From: Brachionus manjavacas
Taxonomy: Eukaryota; Rotifera; Eurotatoria; Ploima; Brachionidae
DNA: 64,000 bases
Reading direction: 5' to 3'
NCBI GenBank assembly: GCA_019054805.1
Contig: JAHQIY010000010.1
Location: forward strand, 2,091,501-2,155,500
Under the pieces are notes generated by a model. It had not been told where the DNA came from. It did not search any database and saw only the letters and a program-made list of their open reading frames with translations. The position numbers and the translations under genes are program-made. The stretch's first letter is position 1. Every line of letters begins with the position of its first letter. Positions 19,338 through 31,430 of the stretch are shown here, piece by piece.

Positions 19338-19938
19338 GAGTAACTTAAAATAGCAATATTTAAGATAGCCAGTTTAATTGAGCAAAAAAAAGTGATAGCT
19401 TTAATTAAAATAGCACCAATTAAATTAGCTAGTTTTTACCTTGAAAAAAAAAGTTTAAATAAAAAAATCTCTACCTTGAAAAAAAATTTTATCTCAATAC
19501 ATCGCCAGTAAATTATTTTTTCTGACTCAGATGAAATTCGAAACAAGAAACCGCCAAAAGATAACATTGGAAAATTTTTTTTGAGAGATTGTTATTTTTC
19601 CTGTATTTATGTGTATTTTTTTAAATCATTAATTAGATCATCTAAAGAGTTTTCAGCCATCGTTGATAGATATCTGAATTTTAATTGTAAAAATTTAAAT
19701 AAATAAAAACCTAAGAAAAAAAATTGGAAATTAATAATATTTTTAGCAAAGTAAAATTTCTGATAAAATTTCAAGCGCTTAATCTTACTTAATTGATCAT
19801 GCTAATTTTTTTGCTATTTATTTTTGCTTATTTTGTCCTCTTAATTACTATTTATATAAATTAATTAATTTTTTTTGCTTTTTTGATCGTGCTTAATTGA
19901 TCATGCTAATTTATTGATTGCTATTTTAAGATTGAGCC
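19338..19938. mobile_element. Candidate inverted-repeat element
   Basis: CTTAAAATAGCAAT at the left and its exact inverse ATTGCTATTTTAAG at the right bound about 0.6 kb. Near both ends TTAATTGA/TTAATTGATCATGCTAAT units repeat. There is no coding capacity. The short arms and AT content make this tentative. Confidence 0.4.
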
Positions 19939-20266
19939 AATTTTTCATTGAAAATTATATTCAAACATTTCATTACCTGTTGTCAATCGCAATTTATATT
20001 GGGTAGACTTTGAGTTATTTAATTAAAATTTTAAATTTGGATTAATTCCAATATCTAGTACTTAAAAATATACTTTAATAAAAGCCTTTATTTTTTCAAT
20101 TAAGAGAATTAGAAGTGCGTGGCCACAGGCTCTATTAATAAAGCCATAAAACCATTACAAAAATCTCTTAAAATTTGGAATTAAATTCTACACATTGAAA
20201 ATACAATCAAAAACATTTGATAAAATTTCTTAATTAAAAAAAATCTTATAAAAAAAACAATTAAAA

Positions 20267-23200
20267 TTAAACATAATTATTTAGAGTATTATAAAATTTA
20301 TGAGTCGCGTTGAAAAGCTCCTTTAGAGAAGGCCGAGAAGTTGGCGTTTCGGACCAACATGTAGAGTAAACATCAAACAGTTCTTGAGGGCAGTTTTCAG
20401 GCTTTTGAAGCCGATTTGTTTCACTATCAGCCAAGTAATCCGCAAACTCGAACGGATCTACATTTTCATAAGGCTGTGAGCCTAGAGTAAAACATTCCCA
20501 AATAAGCACCCCACAAGACCACACATCTGTGCGTGAATTAAACGTATTACTGGTCAAAGATTCCAATGACATCCATTTAACTGGCTTGTTCTCATTGTCT
20601 GCTAAGCAATGGTAATCACCCGGAAACATGTCGCGTGATAACGCAAAGTCTGATATTTTCAAAGCAAAATTAGTATCCAACCTTTCAAATTATATTATTT
20701 AAATTAAATAAAATTTAAATGGTGATAATTAAATCACTAGGCCTTTAATAAACTTTTGCTTATTTTGATAGTCTGATTTTGTAAAAAAAACTTTAGTAAA
20801 AACTTAAACAAGATTTATTTGTTCCCAACACAAAAGTTCTAAGGTCTTCATTCAGTGATCATAGATCTCATGCTAAAATCGACTAAATTTAACCAATGCA
20901 CTTTTAATCAAAATTTCGATATTTAACGTGGTATTAAATTTAGAAAAATCCAAGCTATCACCACATTAAGTTATCAAAAGTTCTACACTAAAATCAAAAA
21001 TTAATGAATTGAAAATCAAAAATAAAAATTAAATTTTGAAATTATCAAGGCAGTGACCCTTAAAGAGACTTTTGAAGAAAAGGACCTCGGTGCTATTGTG
21101 TCTAGTGGTCTAAAACAATGTTCACCTGCGGCATTTAAAGCCAAAAGAGTATTAGGTCAAATCAGAAATGCGTTCTTAAGTTTTGACAAAGAAACTTTAG
21201 ACTTTTATACATAGGACTTGTCAGAACGCATCCTGAATACTCTGTAAGTATTTGGAACCCTTCAACGAAAGCTAACAGGAAAATTTTCTAAAGAGTTCAA
21301 AGAAAAAGGACTAAACTAGTCCAAAGTTTGAAGAAAAAGTCGTACCAAGAAATTTTGAATAAAAAAATATTTTTTTTTTATTAAAAAATAAGTTAGCAGT
21401 ATGCAATATAGAAATCTATACTAACGCCTTCCGGCATTTATCCTTTCGTTTTTTTCTTTATTCAATGCTGAACTATCATAATAGAGAAAAATTAATATTG
21501 AATAAAAAAATTAGAATAGTTTTTAAAGTTTTGAAATAGCTAGAGGTTATGATAAAAACAATTTAGATCAGGGTTTTACCCTTTGCTCCGCTGCCAGAAT
21601 AATAAAAATAAAAGAAAGAGAAATTAGTATTGATTATAAAATTAGTTGCTTTATTTTTTTTTATATTGAAAAATTCTTATTAAAAAATTGATTTTAAAAT
21701 ATTTATATAAACATTTCTCTACAGTATGTGTCACAAAAGTTAGAATTTAACTTTCTTTTCTATTTGATTGTCTTTTTGTTCGTTATTTGGTTAACTCGGC
21801 TATTCCTCTTTCAGTCTTTGCCTATTTTTTTAAAAGACATACAATTTTCCATCTCTGTTAATTAAAAATTTTATTTTTACCCATTTTTTCTCTATTTTGG
21901 CAAATTTTTAAGTAGTCTTACTTTAATGAGATCGTGAAATGAAGTAAATTGTCACATTTATTGGAAAGTATGATCCTCAAATCAAAGACAAAAAAGTTTT
22001 TTTTAGCAAATTCGGTAAAAATTATGCTTAAAATCCGATATTCGGTTTTATCCCAAAAAAAAACTTGATTCTAGCTTTTTGTGTTTATGAATCAGAATAT
22101 GTTGAATACTCAACTCCTTTGTGTAATTGCTAGCTTACTCTTTCTTCTTTTTTTCCTAATTTGTTCAATTTTTAAACATGCTGCTATAGTCATTAATTTC
22201 TTTTGCTATTTTGTTTTTCTTAAATATCATATAAGAAAAACTATTTTACTTTAATTTTTTCTTGATTTTTTATTTTTTAAATCTGAGGGAACTTAAGCTC
22301 GGTACAAATAAACAAATAATAAATAAGACATAGAGTCAATTATCTAAAAATTAAAGAAGAATTCACAGATATGTTTTAGCAGCTAGACAAAATTGAACTT
22401 CGTTACAAATCAAGGATGAGAATGAGGACTACAATACAATTTAAAAAATTTTATTTTAATAATATTATTTTTTTGTTAATAAAATATTGTGTACATAAAA
22501 CTATTTTGCTCCATTCAAGAATCACTGGTAATCATCTTTATTATATAATTATAAATTATTTTTAAGACGATTTTTTTCAAAAAACAGGTTAGTAATTACA
22601 CACTGGAATTTTTTTCATTTACCTAATAGGATTCATCCTTAAAAAGAGTTTTTAGCTCAGAATAGTCCTGACATGCTTCTCCCAAATTAAATAAAAATTA
22701 TAATGAGTGATTCGAATTTTACTTTAATTAAAAAAAATATACTTCATTAGTTAAGGCCCGAAATAGACATGGAGGAGAAAAAGCTATGCTAGTAAAAGAC
22801 GGAATTGAATTTAAACAAGATTATATGCATGTCAAAATAAATCAAAATAACACCCAATTTTTTGTTTCTGGTCGTTTCAATCCACCAAATATTGTACTTC
22901 TCTTTAAACTTGTTTTGATATTTCATGGAAATGTGGAAAACTTATAATAGAGGGGTGATCTAAATGCGAAATTTAAAAGTCTAGTTTATTTTGGAGAAAA
23001 TGAAAATGGTTTTATAAACTAACATATAATAACACTTTTTATAAAACTGAACACTTTGAAGTCCTTGATCTTTTCTTAATACCATCATCACTCTCCAGTA
23101 AGGTACTAAACCTAAAAGTTTTTATAGACCATGACATAATAAGTGATCACTGTCTCCTCGTGTATCAACTGAGCTATCTATTACAGTTAAATCCTGGAAT

Positions 23201-26200
23201 ACCAATTTTGGAGACTTTGCCGAGATTTACTCAAGCCATCAAATCAGCATTTAAGTTCTTTGACGAACATTGATGAGCTAAATGAACAGAAAAGATCATT
23301 AGTGATACTCTAATACTTGACTGAACATGATTTAGGCATAAATTATTTTTTTGTATAAATAACATTTACAAAAGAGGTTAGATTCTAGGAGATTCAAGGT
23401 AAATGTGAATGATCACCTAAGCGAAGAATATCAAATTACAGCAGGTGTTTCTCAAGGCTCAGCAATATAGTATATATATTAATGACATCCCCAAAAGAAA
23501 TAAAACAAATAATGATACTCTCTGCTTTTCGCAGATGATCTAGTTACATTCTTCATTTATAACAAAAAAGGGAACCTTGAAAATAAGATAAATAAATACA
23601 CCAACGAACTAGAACAATGGCTTATTAAATGGAAAATGAAGATATCAGTAGAAAAGTCGTGTTCAGTAGTCTTTTCTAGGTACAAAAAAGAGGGTGATAA
23701 TCTAAACTTAATCAAAAAAATCTATGGAAACAGAATAGTGAGCCAAAAAGAAATCAAGTTTCTTGGTATTAAATTTGATTCTAAGTTAAACTTTAATATA
23801 CTAGTAGACGAAATTAAAGAACGCTGCAACAAAAGGCTAAATATTATTAAGATATTGTCAAACAAAAAATGGGGTCTCAATCAAAACACACTAGGAAATT
23901 TATATAAATCTTTAGTCGGACCAATCTTAGACTATTCTTTACCTTGCTTGAATTCATTTTCAGAAAATAATACCAAAAAACTGCAAGCAATTCAGAATAC
24001 AGCAGTCAGATATATTCTTAAGTTAAAATGTGATACTCCCTCCAACATGGTGCATTATGAGGCTTTTAATAAACTTAAATTACTAACAGTCTCAAATCGG
24101 CTTTGTGAGTTGAGTGAGAGATATGTTGGGACAGGACTGAGACATTCTATTCCATTGGTTGTTAGGCTGGTGGAGGAATACAAAGAAGATTTCGAATCAA
24201 GATTTATTGAATACCCAACTCCATTGTGTAATTGCTACCTTACAATTTCTTCTTTTTTCCCTGAACAATCAATTTTTTAAAAATATGTATCCTTTAACTC
24301 TCTAGTTCAATTTCATTAATTTTCCTCTATTTTAAACCATTTTATTACATTTAATTTTTTTAAATTGTTATTCTATCTTATTTAACTTCATTTTATTTTG
24401 ATTTTTTTTTTTTTTAAATTTTGCTCGGTACAGAAAACAAATAAATAAAAATAAATAAGGTGGCCTAATAATTAAAAGTTATTTACCAGCAATTTCGGGC
24501 AGCTACATCCTTATGAATCACGTGCTTGCTGTGCAAATAATTCACACCTTTGAGCAGCTGCAGAATCAAATAAAGCAATTCCTGGGTGGAAATGACTCTC
24601 TTGGCGAACAAAATTAGTCGTTGATTAGAAATTTTTTAATGAAGCTAAGCCTACTTGTTCATCGCCATCTGCATTCGAATGAGTTGATTTTTTGTGCAAA
24701 TTTTTCCTCTTTTTGTTCAAATTTAAAAAATACATTTTCAAATTTCCAATTTCAAAGTGGTTGAACAGCACCATCGGATGCTCAACGTGCTCCTGATTCA
24801 CACTCATACAAATTCCGATCACAGTGCTCAAATTTTTGTGCTTGAGACCACGAAACATGCAACTCTCTCTGAGCATGCAATCGACCTGCTCCTGCGACCC
24901 ATTCGCATTTATCTTCTTAATCATGACCTTGATCTCACTCTCACTTTGCATCGTATCATTCTGACTAGACTCCAGCTGATTTTTTCTCAACACACCATTC
25001 AGTATTTTACTAAAAGTGCCCTCCATTTTGACCGAGCCGATCTCGACCTGCTCAGGCCTGTACCTGGCACACAGCTCCACTTGGTTGCAGTTTTTTCTAC
25101 TAGTGGTCACACTCATGTTAGGCACACTGGTCGACTGAATTGTGTTAGTGGTCAAATTAAGCACTCGGGTCCTGTTCAACGATCTGTTCACTGGCACGGC
25201 CACGTCAGGCACAGTTTCGTAAATGTTAGACTCGTTCTCATCGTCCACTGCATTCTGGCTCCTGTTGACCGACTGGTTCACTTGTCGGGTCTTTTTCATT
25301 TGAGGATTTTTGGTAAATTGGCTGGATGTGCGTCTGGCGTCCAAATCGGCCCGCAGGCACTTCTTGTTCAAAGACTCGTACTTGGAGTGATTAGAAGTGT
25401 TTATGCTCATGCTAATGCTCTTCCTAAATTTTGACCTATTCACTGCGTACATGTACACACAAGCCAAAAGGACGCCTATGCTAAAGGTGAGCAATATGCC
25501 GAATATAAAATAGGCAATCGTGAAGTTTGATTTGTTGGCGTGTGGCGACAAGTTAATTGTCTTGCGGGTGCAGTATTTTCGATAGTGGATGATCAGGTTT
25601 ACTTTTGGCAGCGTGATTAACTGAAGGTCTATTGGTGATATGGCAGGATTTATTCTTTTTCTAAGTTCAAATGTTATGTTCAAAACAATGTCATAGAATT
25701 GATTTTGCTTGGATGTTTGGTTAACTGATTTACAGTTCAGATGGAGCTTAAACGATTTTGCATCCAGAGGAACAATGCCCGTCTGGTTTATTGACATCGA
25801 GAACTCGAATAGATTACTCGAGTTCGGGTTTATTAACGAGATGTTGTACTCTACAGGCATCTTTAATTTTTAGAAATGTGACCAAAAAAAAAAATTTTTT
25901 TCTGATTTTTATTTAAAAATCTTTACTTGTAGAGGAGCCGTGCTTTTCCAGCTGAATTCAATGCTGTTTTTGACATATGGGATGTCTAGTCTGTGCTGGA
26001 TGGAATTGGGACGGATTTCGCCATTGAACAAATAAAAAAGCGAACCAGAATATCCTGAAAATTGAATTTTAACTCTTTGTTTTTAGGGTTGAAAATAAGT
26101 TACCGAATATAGTTTGAGTTTCGTTTGAGTCGAGGAAAAAATCGACATAGCAGCAGTGAAGTTGAAAGAGGCACATGAAAAGGAATAGTGTGTGGGTGTT

Positions 26201-26212
26201 TGATTCAGTCAT
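20267..26212 (-). CDS. RYK: RYK/Derailed-type WIF receptor pseudokinase, 5 exons
   Basis: Exons 26104-26212, 25927-26054, 24655-25860, 24487-24599 and 20267-20681 join in frame to 656 codons plus stop. Each intron is GT-AG: 49, 66, 55 and 3,805 nt. A signal peptide (LFLFMCLFQLHCC) is followed by a WIF domain to about residue 175, which continues across the first two junctions (QTIFG-YSGSLFYLF). The transmembrane segment is at about 192-219, then an N/S-rich linker, then a kinase-like domain from about 355. HRD is HKD (VIHKDVAARNC) and DFG is DFA (KISDFALSRD), the position where human RYK has DNA. The blocks DYHCLADNENKPVKWM and PYENVDPFEFADYL are RYK hallmarks, and the C-terminus ends YV as in vertebrate RYK (recalled). 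It is a Wnt co-receptor at the plasma membrane, probably catalytically impaired. Intron 4 is swollen by antisense LINE insertions. The exon 4-5 junction codes NCW-L. Confidence 0.93.
21055..21610 (+). mobile_element. CR1-like LINE tail in RYK intron 4
   Basis: The translation gives EKDLGAIVSSGLKQCSPAAF, then KAKRVLGQIRNAFLSFDKET and, after shifts, V-WNPSTKANRK. This is the post-RT block of CR1-type ORF2 (E-K-D-L-G-V...A-N-R-x-L-G-x-I-R). The 3' UTR ends in ACCCTTTGCTCCGCTGCCAG followed by AATAATAAAAATAAAAG. A homologous tail is found inverted at 29,401-29,440. Antisense to RYK. Confidence 0.7.
22085..22325 (+). mobile_element. Family B LINE, short 5'-truncated copy
   Basis: Starts near GTTGAATACTCAACTCC-TTTGTGTAATTG, which equals the last codons of family B ORF2 (EYSTPLCNC). 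It runs through the T-rich 3' UTR and ends in AGGGAACTTAAGCTCGGTAC and an (AAATAAAC)n tail. Inside RYK intron 4. Confidence 0.7.
22757..24465 (+). mobile_element. Family B LINE copy with internal deletion
   Basis: Endonuclease remnants come first (RHGGEKAMLVKDG, FNPPNI, GDLNAKF after repair of one base, DHDIISDHCLLVYQL). The frame then jumps to the RT end: FKVNVNDHLSEEYQITAGVS, and FAD-like codons. The long open piece 23,636-24,280 codes the post-RT region (KFLGIKFDSKLNF, AIQNTAVRYILKLKC, LCELSERYVGTGLRH). The 3' UTR ends GCTCGGTACAGAAAACAAAT (AAAT)n. It is about 90-95% similar by eye to the copy at 35.6 kb. The RT core is largely deleted, so the copy is dead. It lies antisense inside RYK intron 4. 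Confidence 0.85.
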
Positions 26213-27279
26213 TGTTTATGTGAACACAGTTAATATTTCATTTTGATGGTTGAGCTAATTTGATTTCGTCAAGTGCAAACTGTGTGTAATGATTGTTTAT
26301 AGGCGACTAAATATTTTTGAATAGAATTTTAAAATAAACCGCTTTCTACTTTAACAATCATTAATATTTTTTGTGTCGACATTTTTTTTGTCCGGTCAAA
26401 TAACACTTTATATAAATATTTCAAGCTAATTTTCATGTCAAAAATGACCGATTAACACTCCATGTATTTAATTGAAAAAATAGAATTTTTAAATCATTTT
26501 AAAAAGTTCAGCATTTGAATATTAAAATTTTTTGATTATTTTTTTTTAATATGTACAAATTAAGTTGTTGTTTTAAAATAGAATTCTTAACACTCGACCC
26601 TTTTTGGTACTTATTTTGCTTATTGCTCAATAATTTTAATCACTTTTTACCATTTTTATTTTCCATCAGAATTAAAATCAAAAAATATTTTAAATAATTA
26701 ATCTTGATTAAAAAATATTTTTTTTTTTACCCTAAAAAAGAATTATACGTTAAACCCGAAGAGAGTTTTTTTTGGGGGTGAGGTGGAAAAAACGGCTTAA
26801 AGAAGTTGATTTAAAATAACTCATTTCGATTCATGCAAACTAAAATAATTTTTGAACGGCAAGTGATAAAATTATTCCGCACAAGGTTACAATTTTGCTA
26901 CCTAAAAATAATGGTCTGCAATTATTCTGTAACTATGCAAAGTTTGCACACCATTAAAAAAATTCCGATCCACTCTGCATTGTTTTTGCAGATCCATTTA
27001 TATAGGTGTAACAAAATTGTTACAATATGTAACATTTTACAGAAAATTATTTTAATCTATTTCCGTTCAAAAGTTATCAGAATTTGAATGAATTGAAATG
27101 AGTAAATTGAATTGAATTTCACAACAATACGGTAATTAACTCTTAAATATTTATTATCAAAAAAATTTTTTGATTTTGATTTTCGTTTTTTATAATTTGC
27201 TATGTTTTCTTATCTTTTTATATGTTTCTTTCTATCTCGTTGGTTTTTTGGACCCTCCAAAAATATTGTCTTTTATTTT
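26213..27279. other. Upstream flank of RYK, AT-rich
   Basis: It should hold the RYK promoter. An open stretch at 26,833-27,087 looks like chance in AT-rich DNA, with no domain. No repeat boundary is recognised. Confidence 0.4.
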
Positions 27280-27715
27280 AGTAGTAGTAGTAGTAGTTTT
27301 GACTGTAGCTGGCTAGCCAGCGAGTGTGCTGATAAGGCACACTAAGACAGCTGATGTGATTGATTGCTGCTCATCCAGCAATCAAAGCTGTTAACATTGG
27401 GGGCTTCAACTAATTGATTTGGCAGTGAAATCCATATGTTAGCGGTTCTGTTGAAAAAAAAGTTATCTCTATGTTGGAGCCTCGAAATTTCTTTGTGATA
27501 TTTGAAGCAGTGACCTCTTTCTTGGATTTTGGTGACATTAAAATTGTTGCTTTTTTCAACCAATTCTATTCCATGCATGAACTTGTATAATTGAATTAGA
27601 TCACCTCTTTTTCTTCTTTCCACCAGATTTGGAATGTTCAAAGCCTTCAATCTGCTTTCATACGGTTTGTTTCTAATTGAAGAAACAAGTTTTGCATTTC
27701 TTAATCCGACTTAAG
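27280..27715 (-). mobile_element. CR1-like LINE tail with (ACT)n end
   Basis: The minus strand codes YESRLKALNIPNLVERRKRG, then DLIQLYKFMHGIELV and NIWISLPNQLVEAPNVNSFD, the standard C-terminal block of CR1-type ORF2, and a natural stop. The 3' UTR holds AGTGTGC-CTTATCA-GCACACT and GCTGG-CTAG-CCAGC hairpins and ends in (CTA)n at 27,280-27,297. Another (CTA)n-ended relative is at 51.5 kb. Confidence 0.75.
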
Positions 27716-27841
27716 AAATGGAGACCATACAGGCACAATACATACATGGAGACCATACATGTCTTTTATTTATTTTGATGAATAAATAAAAGACATGACT
27801 ATTTATGCTTTTAATTAAAAACTCTACTAAATTTCAATAAT

Positions 27842-27950
27842 TCCTTTAATAATAATAATAATAATAATAAAGAGTAACTTCAGTAAATGACCCACGTTTG
27901 GTCATTTACGAAGCTTAGAGACAGTAGACTCCTAGCTATGGTAGCTTATA
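27842..27950 (-). mobile_element. LINE 3' tail with strong hairpin and (TTA)n
   Basis: On the minus strand it begins AGCTACCATAGC like the tail at 2,047. It contains a near-perfect hairpin at 27,878-27,913 (GTAAATGACC / GGTCATTTAC plus CTTC/GAAG) and ends in (TTA)n at 27,848-27,870. No protein remains. Confidence 0.65.
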
Positions 27951-28790
27951 TTTATTTATTTATTTATTTGTTTGAATGAATTAAGCCTCATAGACACAAA
28001 GATTATAAAAATTAAATTAAATTTTTAGATGTGTTCAAAACATAAGAAAATTTAAGTAAAAAAATCTACTTTTAAAAAGTCGTTTAAAATATTAAATAAG
28101 TAAAAATAGTTCAAATTCTGTGAAATTTCAATCTTAAGTCGTTGAACAACAAATTTAATCGAGTCCACCAAACCACGGTTTGAACAATGGAAGACATGAT
28201 CAACAGTTGAGATTGACGTTTTTGTATTATAATCGAATTTTCTTTTCTAAGTTGCTTATCTGTCTACTTTACGAATAGTTTTTTTGGTCAAAATGTTCAT
28301 AGTTTCTTTATAAGGAAACCAATAGGCTATTACACAAAACACTTTGACGAAGTTGTTCTAGAAAGAAGATCTTATGTTTGCAGTAAATTTGCTCAATCGT
28401 TTCTACTTTGATGGCCTCTAACATTGGTCTAAATCTTCCAAATTTCTTGATACCGAGTGCCCTTTTTAAGAGCAAATTCTGTCTTGTTTCAAATTCACTG
28501 AGTTTATCAGCACCAATCCAAACCGTATCAAGATGATATCCAAATATTGATTGACAAAATTGTTTTTACAAGAAGCCCACTTGTCATTTTTTGCTTGCAA
28601 CCCAGTCCATAAAGTGAGTAGAAGCTCTTCTTCACTTTTTTCCATTTTTCTTCTACAAAATCATTAACAAATTTTCCATCACCAATAGAGAGCCCCAAGT
28701 ATACAATGTTCTCAGATTGAGAAATAGACAAATCATTTAATTTTAGGTCAGACTTATCTTTTATTTTCTCTTTTTGAAAAATAATTTGAA
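27951..28790 (-). mobile_element. LINE ORF2 C-terminal relic with (AAAT)n end
   Basis: The minus strand reads LSISQSENIVYLGLSIGDGK, then KWKKVKKSFYSLYGLGCKQK, the post-RT 'Y-L-G-x-x-I...S-F-x-S-L-x-G-L-G' block. It continues in broken frames with a R-Q-N-L-L-L-K-like stretch and ends near SNRGLVDSIKFVVQRL. The 3' end is (AAAT)n at about 27,951-27,970. It differs from families A-C. Confidence 0.6.
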
Positions 28791-30504
28791 ATTTTTTTTA
28801 ATTTGCTTGGTAATTAGAAGTGGATTATTCTTTAAATGAGAAAAAATTTCAATTATTAGTAATTCTTTTGATTTATTTTTAAGTAAAAAATAAGTGCCTT
28901 TTTCTTGGCTAACCCTTTATTGTATAAAAAATTTCTTAGTACCGACATCTTCAGGATCTGTTGAGCGAGTTTTTTATCTTCTGGTTACATCATCCATCAG
29001 ATTCAGAAAAAGGATGAGCATGAAAAATTTAGAACAATAACGCAAAAAAAAGTCAACTTTGACTTTTGCAGACTTTTAAATAAATTTTTGACTTTTGACT
29101 AACTCTGCGGATACTTTTCTTTAACTTGTTTTTTTATTCAGAAGTCGGTGAGTTTTTTTAGGTCTTCAGAAAAAAATTTTGAAACCTATGATTTCAACTG
29201 TTTTGAAAATTGATATAACTGAACTTTATGATTTTTAGGAAGAAAATTATTAGAATTTTTATCTGAAGTTAAAAAAATCTTAATCAATATTTTTAAATTT
29301 TGAAAAACAAAATTTTACATTTTTTCGCTGTAATCTTAATATTTAAAACAATAAAAACTCATTTAAAAATTCAAAATAAATTTCTCCTTCTATATTTATA
29401 TTATTCCGGCAGCGGAGCAACGGGTTAAACCTTCTATATTTTAATTGAAATTAAAATATCATTTAAAGAAATAATTTGGATACTTAATGTGAATTTTAAA
29501 TTTGTTTTCAAATTTAAGTTTTCTAATAACGATTTTAAAGGAATCAATTAAAGATCAATTAGAAAAAAAAAATATTTTTTAATTAAAAAATAAACATTTT
29601 GTGTTAAATTAGAAAAAAAATTAAAAAAATTTTATTAAATATTTTTATTAAGATTTTAATCTTTTAAGTTTTAATCATAAAATGATCATAGTTTCGATCA
29701 TGATCATAAAATTTAAAGTTTACAAAATTTTTTTTTATTTTGAAAAGATTCAAGTAAGAAACAAAAATTTTAAAAGCGTTTATTTTATGTGTTTAATTTT
29801 TGTTTTTATCAAGTAATCTATATGTTACCCTGAATAATCACTTATTTATAGGCTTGTCAACTGATGCACAAATATAATTATACTTGTTAAGTATCTCAGA
29901 AGTTAGACGCTTCGAAATTCTGATAATACATTAAGCACTAAGCATTAAGCACATATCTTGACTATGCAAAAAATAATTCAAAATTTGAATTCGTAAAATA
30001 GCTCTGAAATCTGGCAATTAAATGATTTTTTAAATTTGCCCTTAAATATTAGAAAATTTCTTTAAAAAATAAATTAAAATAAATAAATAAATAGCTAAAT
30101 AAAGCAAAGGAACTTTAAAAACTCAGGAAACATTTTAAATTCCCTTTAACTAAAATTTTAATATTCCGTCAAAAAAAATCAGAAGACTTCAAGTAAGATT
30201 TTTTAAGTTCCGAGATTCTTTTTACTCGAAGAATTTCTTTTTTAATGATATTGCATTTCAAGGAAATTTTTTGTTGAAGTATTTTTTTTTTTTATTTTTA
30301 TTCCTACAAATAACTCCAAACAAAGTATCTTTAAACATATTGTATAATTAAAATAAATTTTCTGTTCTTTTTCAAAAGGCCAAAAAATATCCTCGTAAAA
30401 TATTTAAAATTTTTATCAATTAATTTTTTTTAACTTTCAACGTAAATCTAAATATTTTATCTTTAGACCGAAATTAGAATAATTAAAATATTTGGAATAT
30501 TAGG
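28791..30504. other. AT-rich non-coding DNA with one LINE tail
   Basis: At 29,401-29,440, on the minus strand, GGTTTAACCCGTTGCTCCGC TGCCGGAATAATA matches the tail at 21,576-21,610. A short patch of AAGTCAA/TTGACTT repeats lies at 29,050-29,110. Nothing else recognised. Confidence 0.4.
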
Positions 30505-31430
30505 TAATAGCAGTAGTGGTTCTTGCCTAGCATCATACATTTGACACCTAACATTTGTGTCGAAGCAAGAACCATTGAACCAAGAACCAATGGATATTTA
30601 CAATCTAAAGCCATTTTAAAATTAACGGTTTTCTTAGATTTTACCACATTTTCTGGTAACTTATTCCAATGTGAAACTACTCTGTTTGAGAAAGATACAT
30701 GTCTGTCGCTTGCTGCAGCTCCAAAATCGTTTCCAATTTGAGCTGGAAAGCTTTCTCACTGGAATCTGATGCTATTTCCTCTTAACTCCCCGGCACGACC
30801 CTTGTTTTCTGGTCTTTTCACGAGATTCTTGACCAGGCCTACCTTTTCTATTCCATTCATTTGTACATTTCAATGAGATCCCCTCTCACTCTTCTTTAAC
30901 TCAGCTTTGTCGGTCCTAATTTCGTCAACCTCATTTCATGCGAAATGCTTTCTAGAGACAAGGGTATTTATGTTGCCTTCTCTTGCACCTTTTCCAACGC
31001 ATTCACATCTTTTTCATACTTGGATTCCAAACCTGCACTGCATAATCTAGGTAGGGTTTCACCATGGATATATACAATCTAACCCACAGATATATACAAT
31101 CACTCTACTTGCAAACGTTCGCTTCATCATTCCTAGCACCCTGCTCGCTTTCGCACAAGCACTCTTCATCTGGCGGGTCCACTTTAAATCTGATGAGACC
31201 ATCACTCCAAGGTCCCTCTTTCACTCTGTGGTCGCTAGTAAAACATTTAGGTTGCTTTTTTGTGTATATTTATGTCTTGAATTTGGTCTGCTGAAATGCA
31301 TTACTTTACATTTATCAGCACACGAGTATTTTTAAGCCATCTGCATTCAATTTCATTCTACTTGAAACGCAGTCAGGGAGGTCATTTATGTACAGAACAA
31401 ATAGGAGGGGTCCAAGTACAGATCAAGGTA
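30505..31430 (-). mobile_element. CR1-like LINE ORF2 C-terminal relic
   Basis: The minus strand codes, in broken frames, CADKCKVMHF, then KRDLGVMVSSDLKWTRQMKS, ACAKASRVLGMMKRTFASR, YAVQVWNP-like, RRVRGDLIEMYK-MNGIEKV and NRVVSHWNKLPENVVKSKNR. This is the complete post-RT region of a CR1-type element. It is less AT-rich than its surroundings and ends near 30,505 in CAGTAG-like repeats. Dead. Confidence 0.75.

Noticed and set aside
24625-24654. Natural end of the long RYK exon 3 frame as a protein C-terminus (VGLASLKNF)
   Set aside because: A GT donor after GDEQ and a downstream exon coding VIHKDVAARNC continue the kinase domain in phase. The extra codons are intron.
24757-25434. Long plus-strand open frame of 225 codons
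   Set aside because: It is the antisense of RYK exon 3, which has a WIF domain, membrane segment and kinase start in frame on the other strand.
26833-27087. Plus-strand open frame of 84 codons upstream of RYK
   Set aside because: No domain, AT-driven composition, and no splice or start context that would support a gene.
27842-27870. (TAA)n run as an independent microsatellite
   Set aside because: It sits exactly at the 3' end of a LINE tail, so it is the element's own simple-repeat tail.
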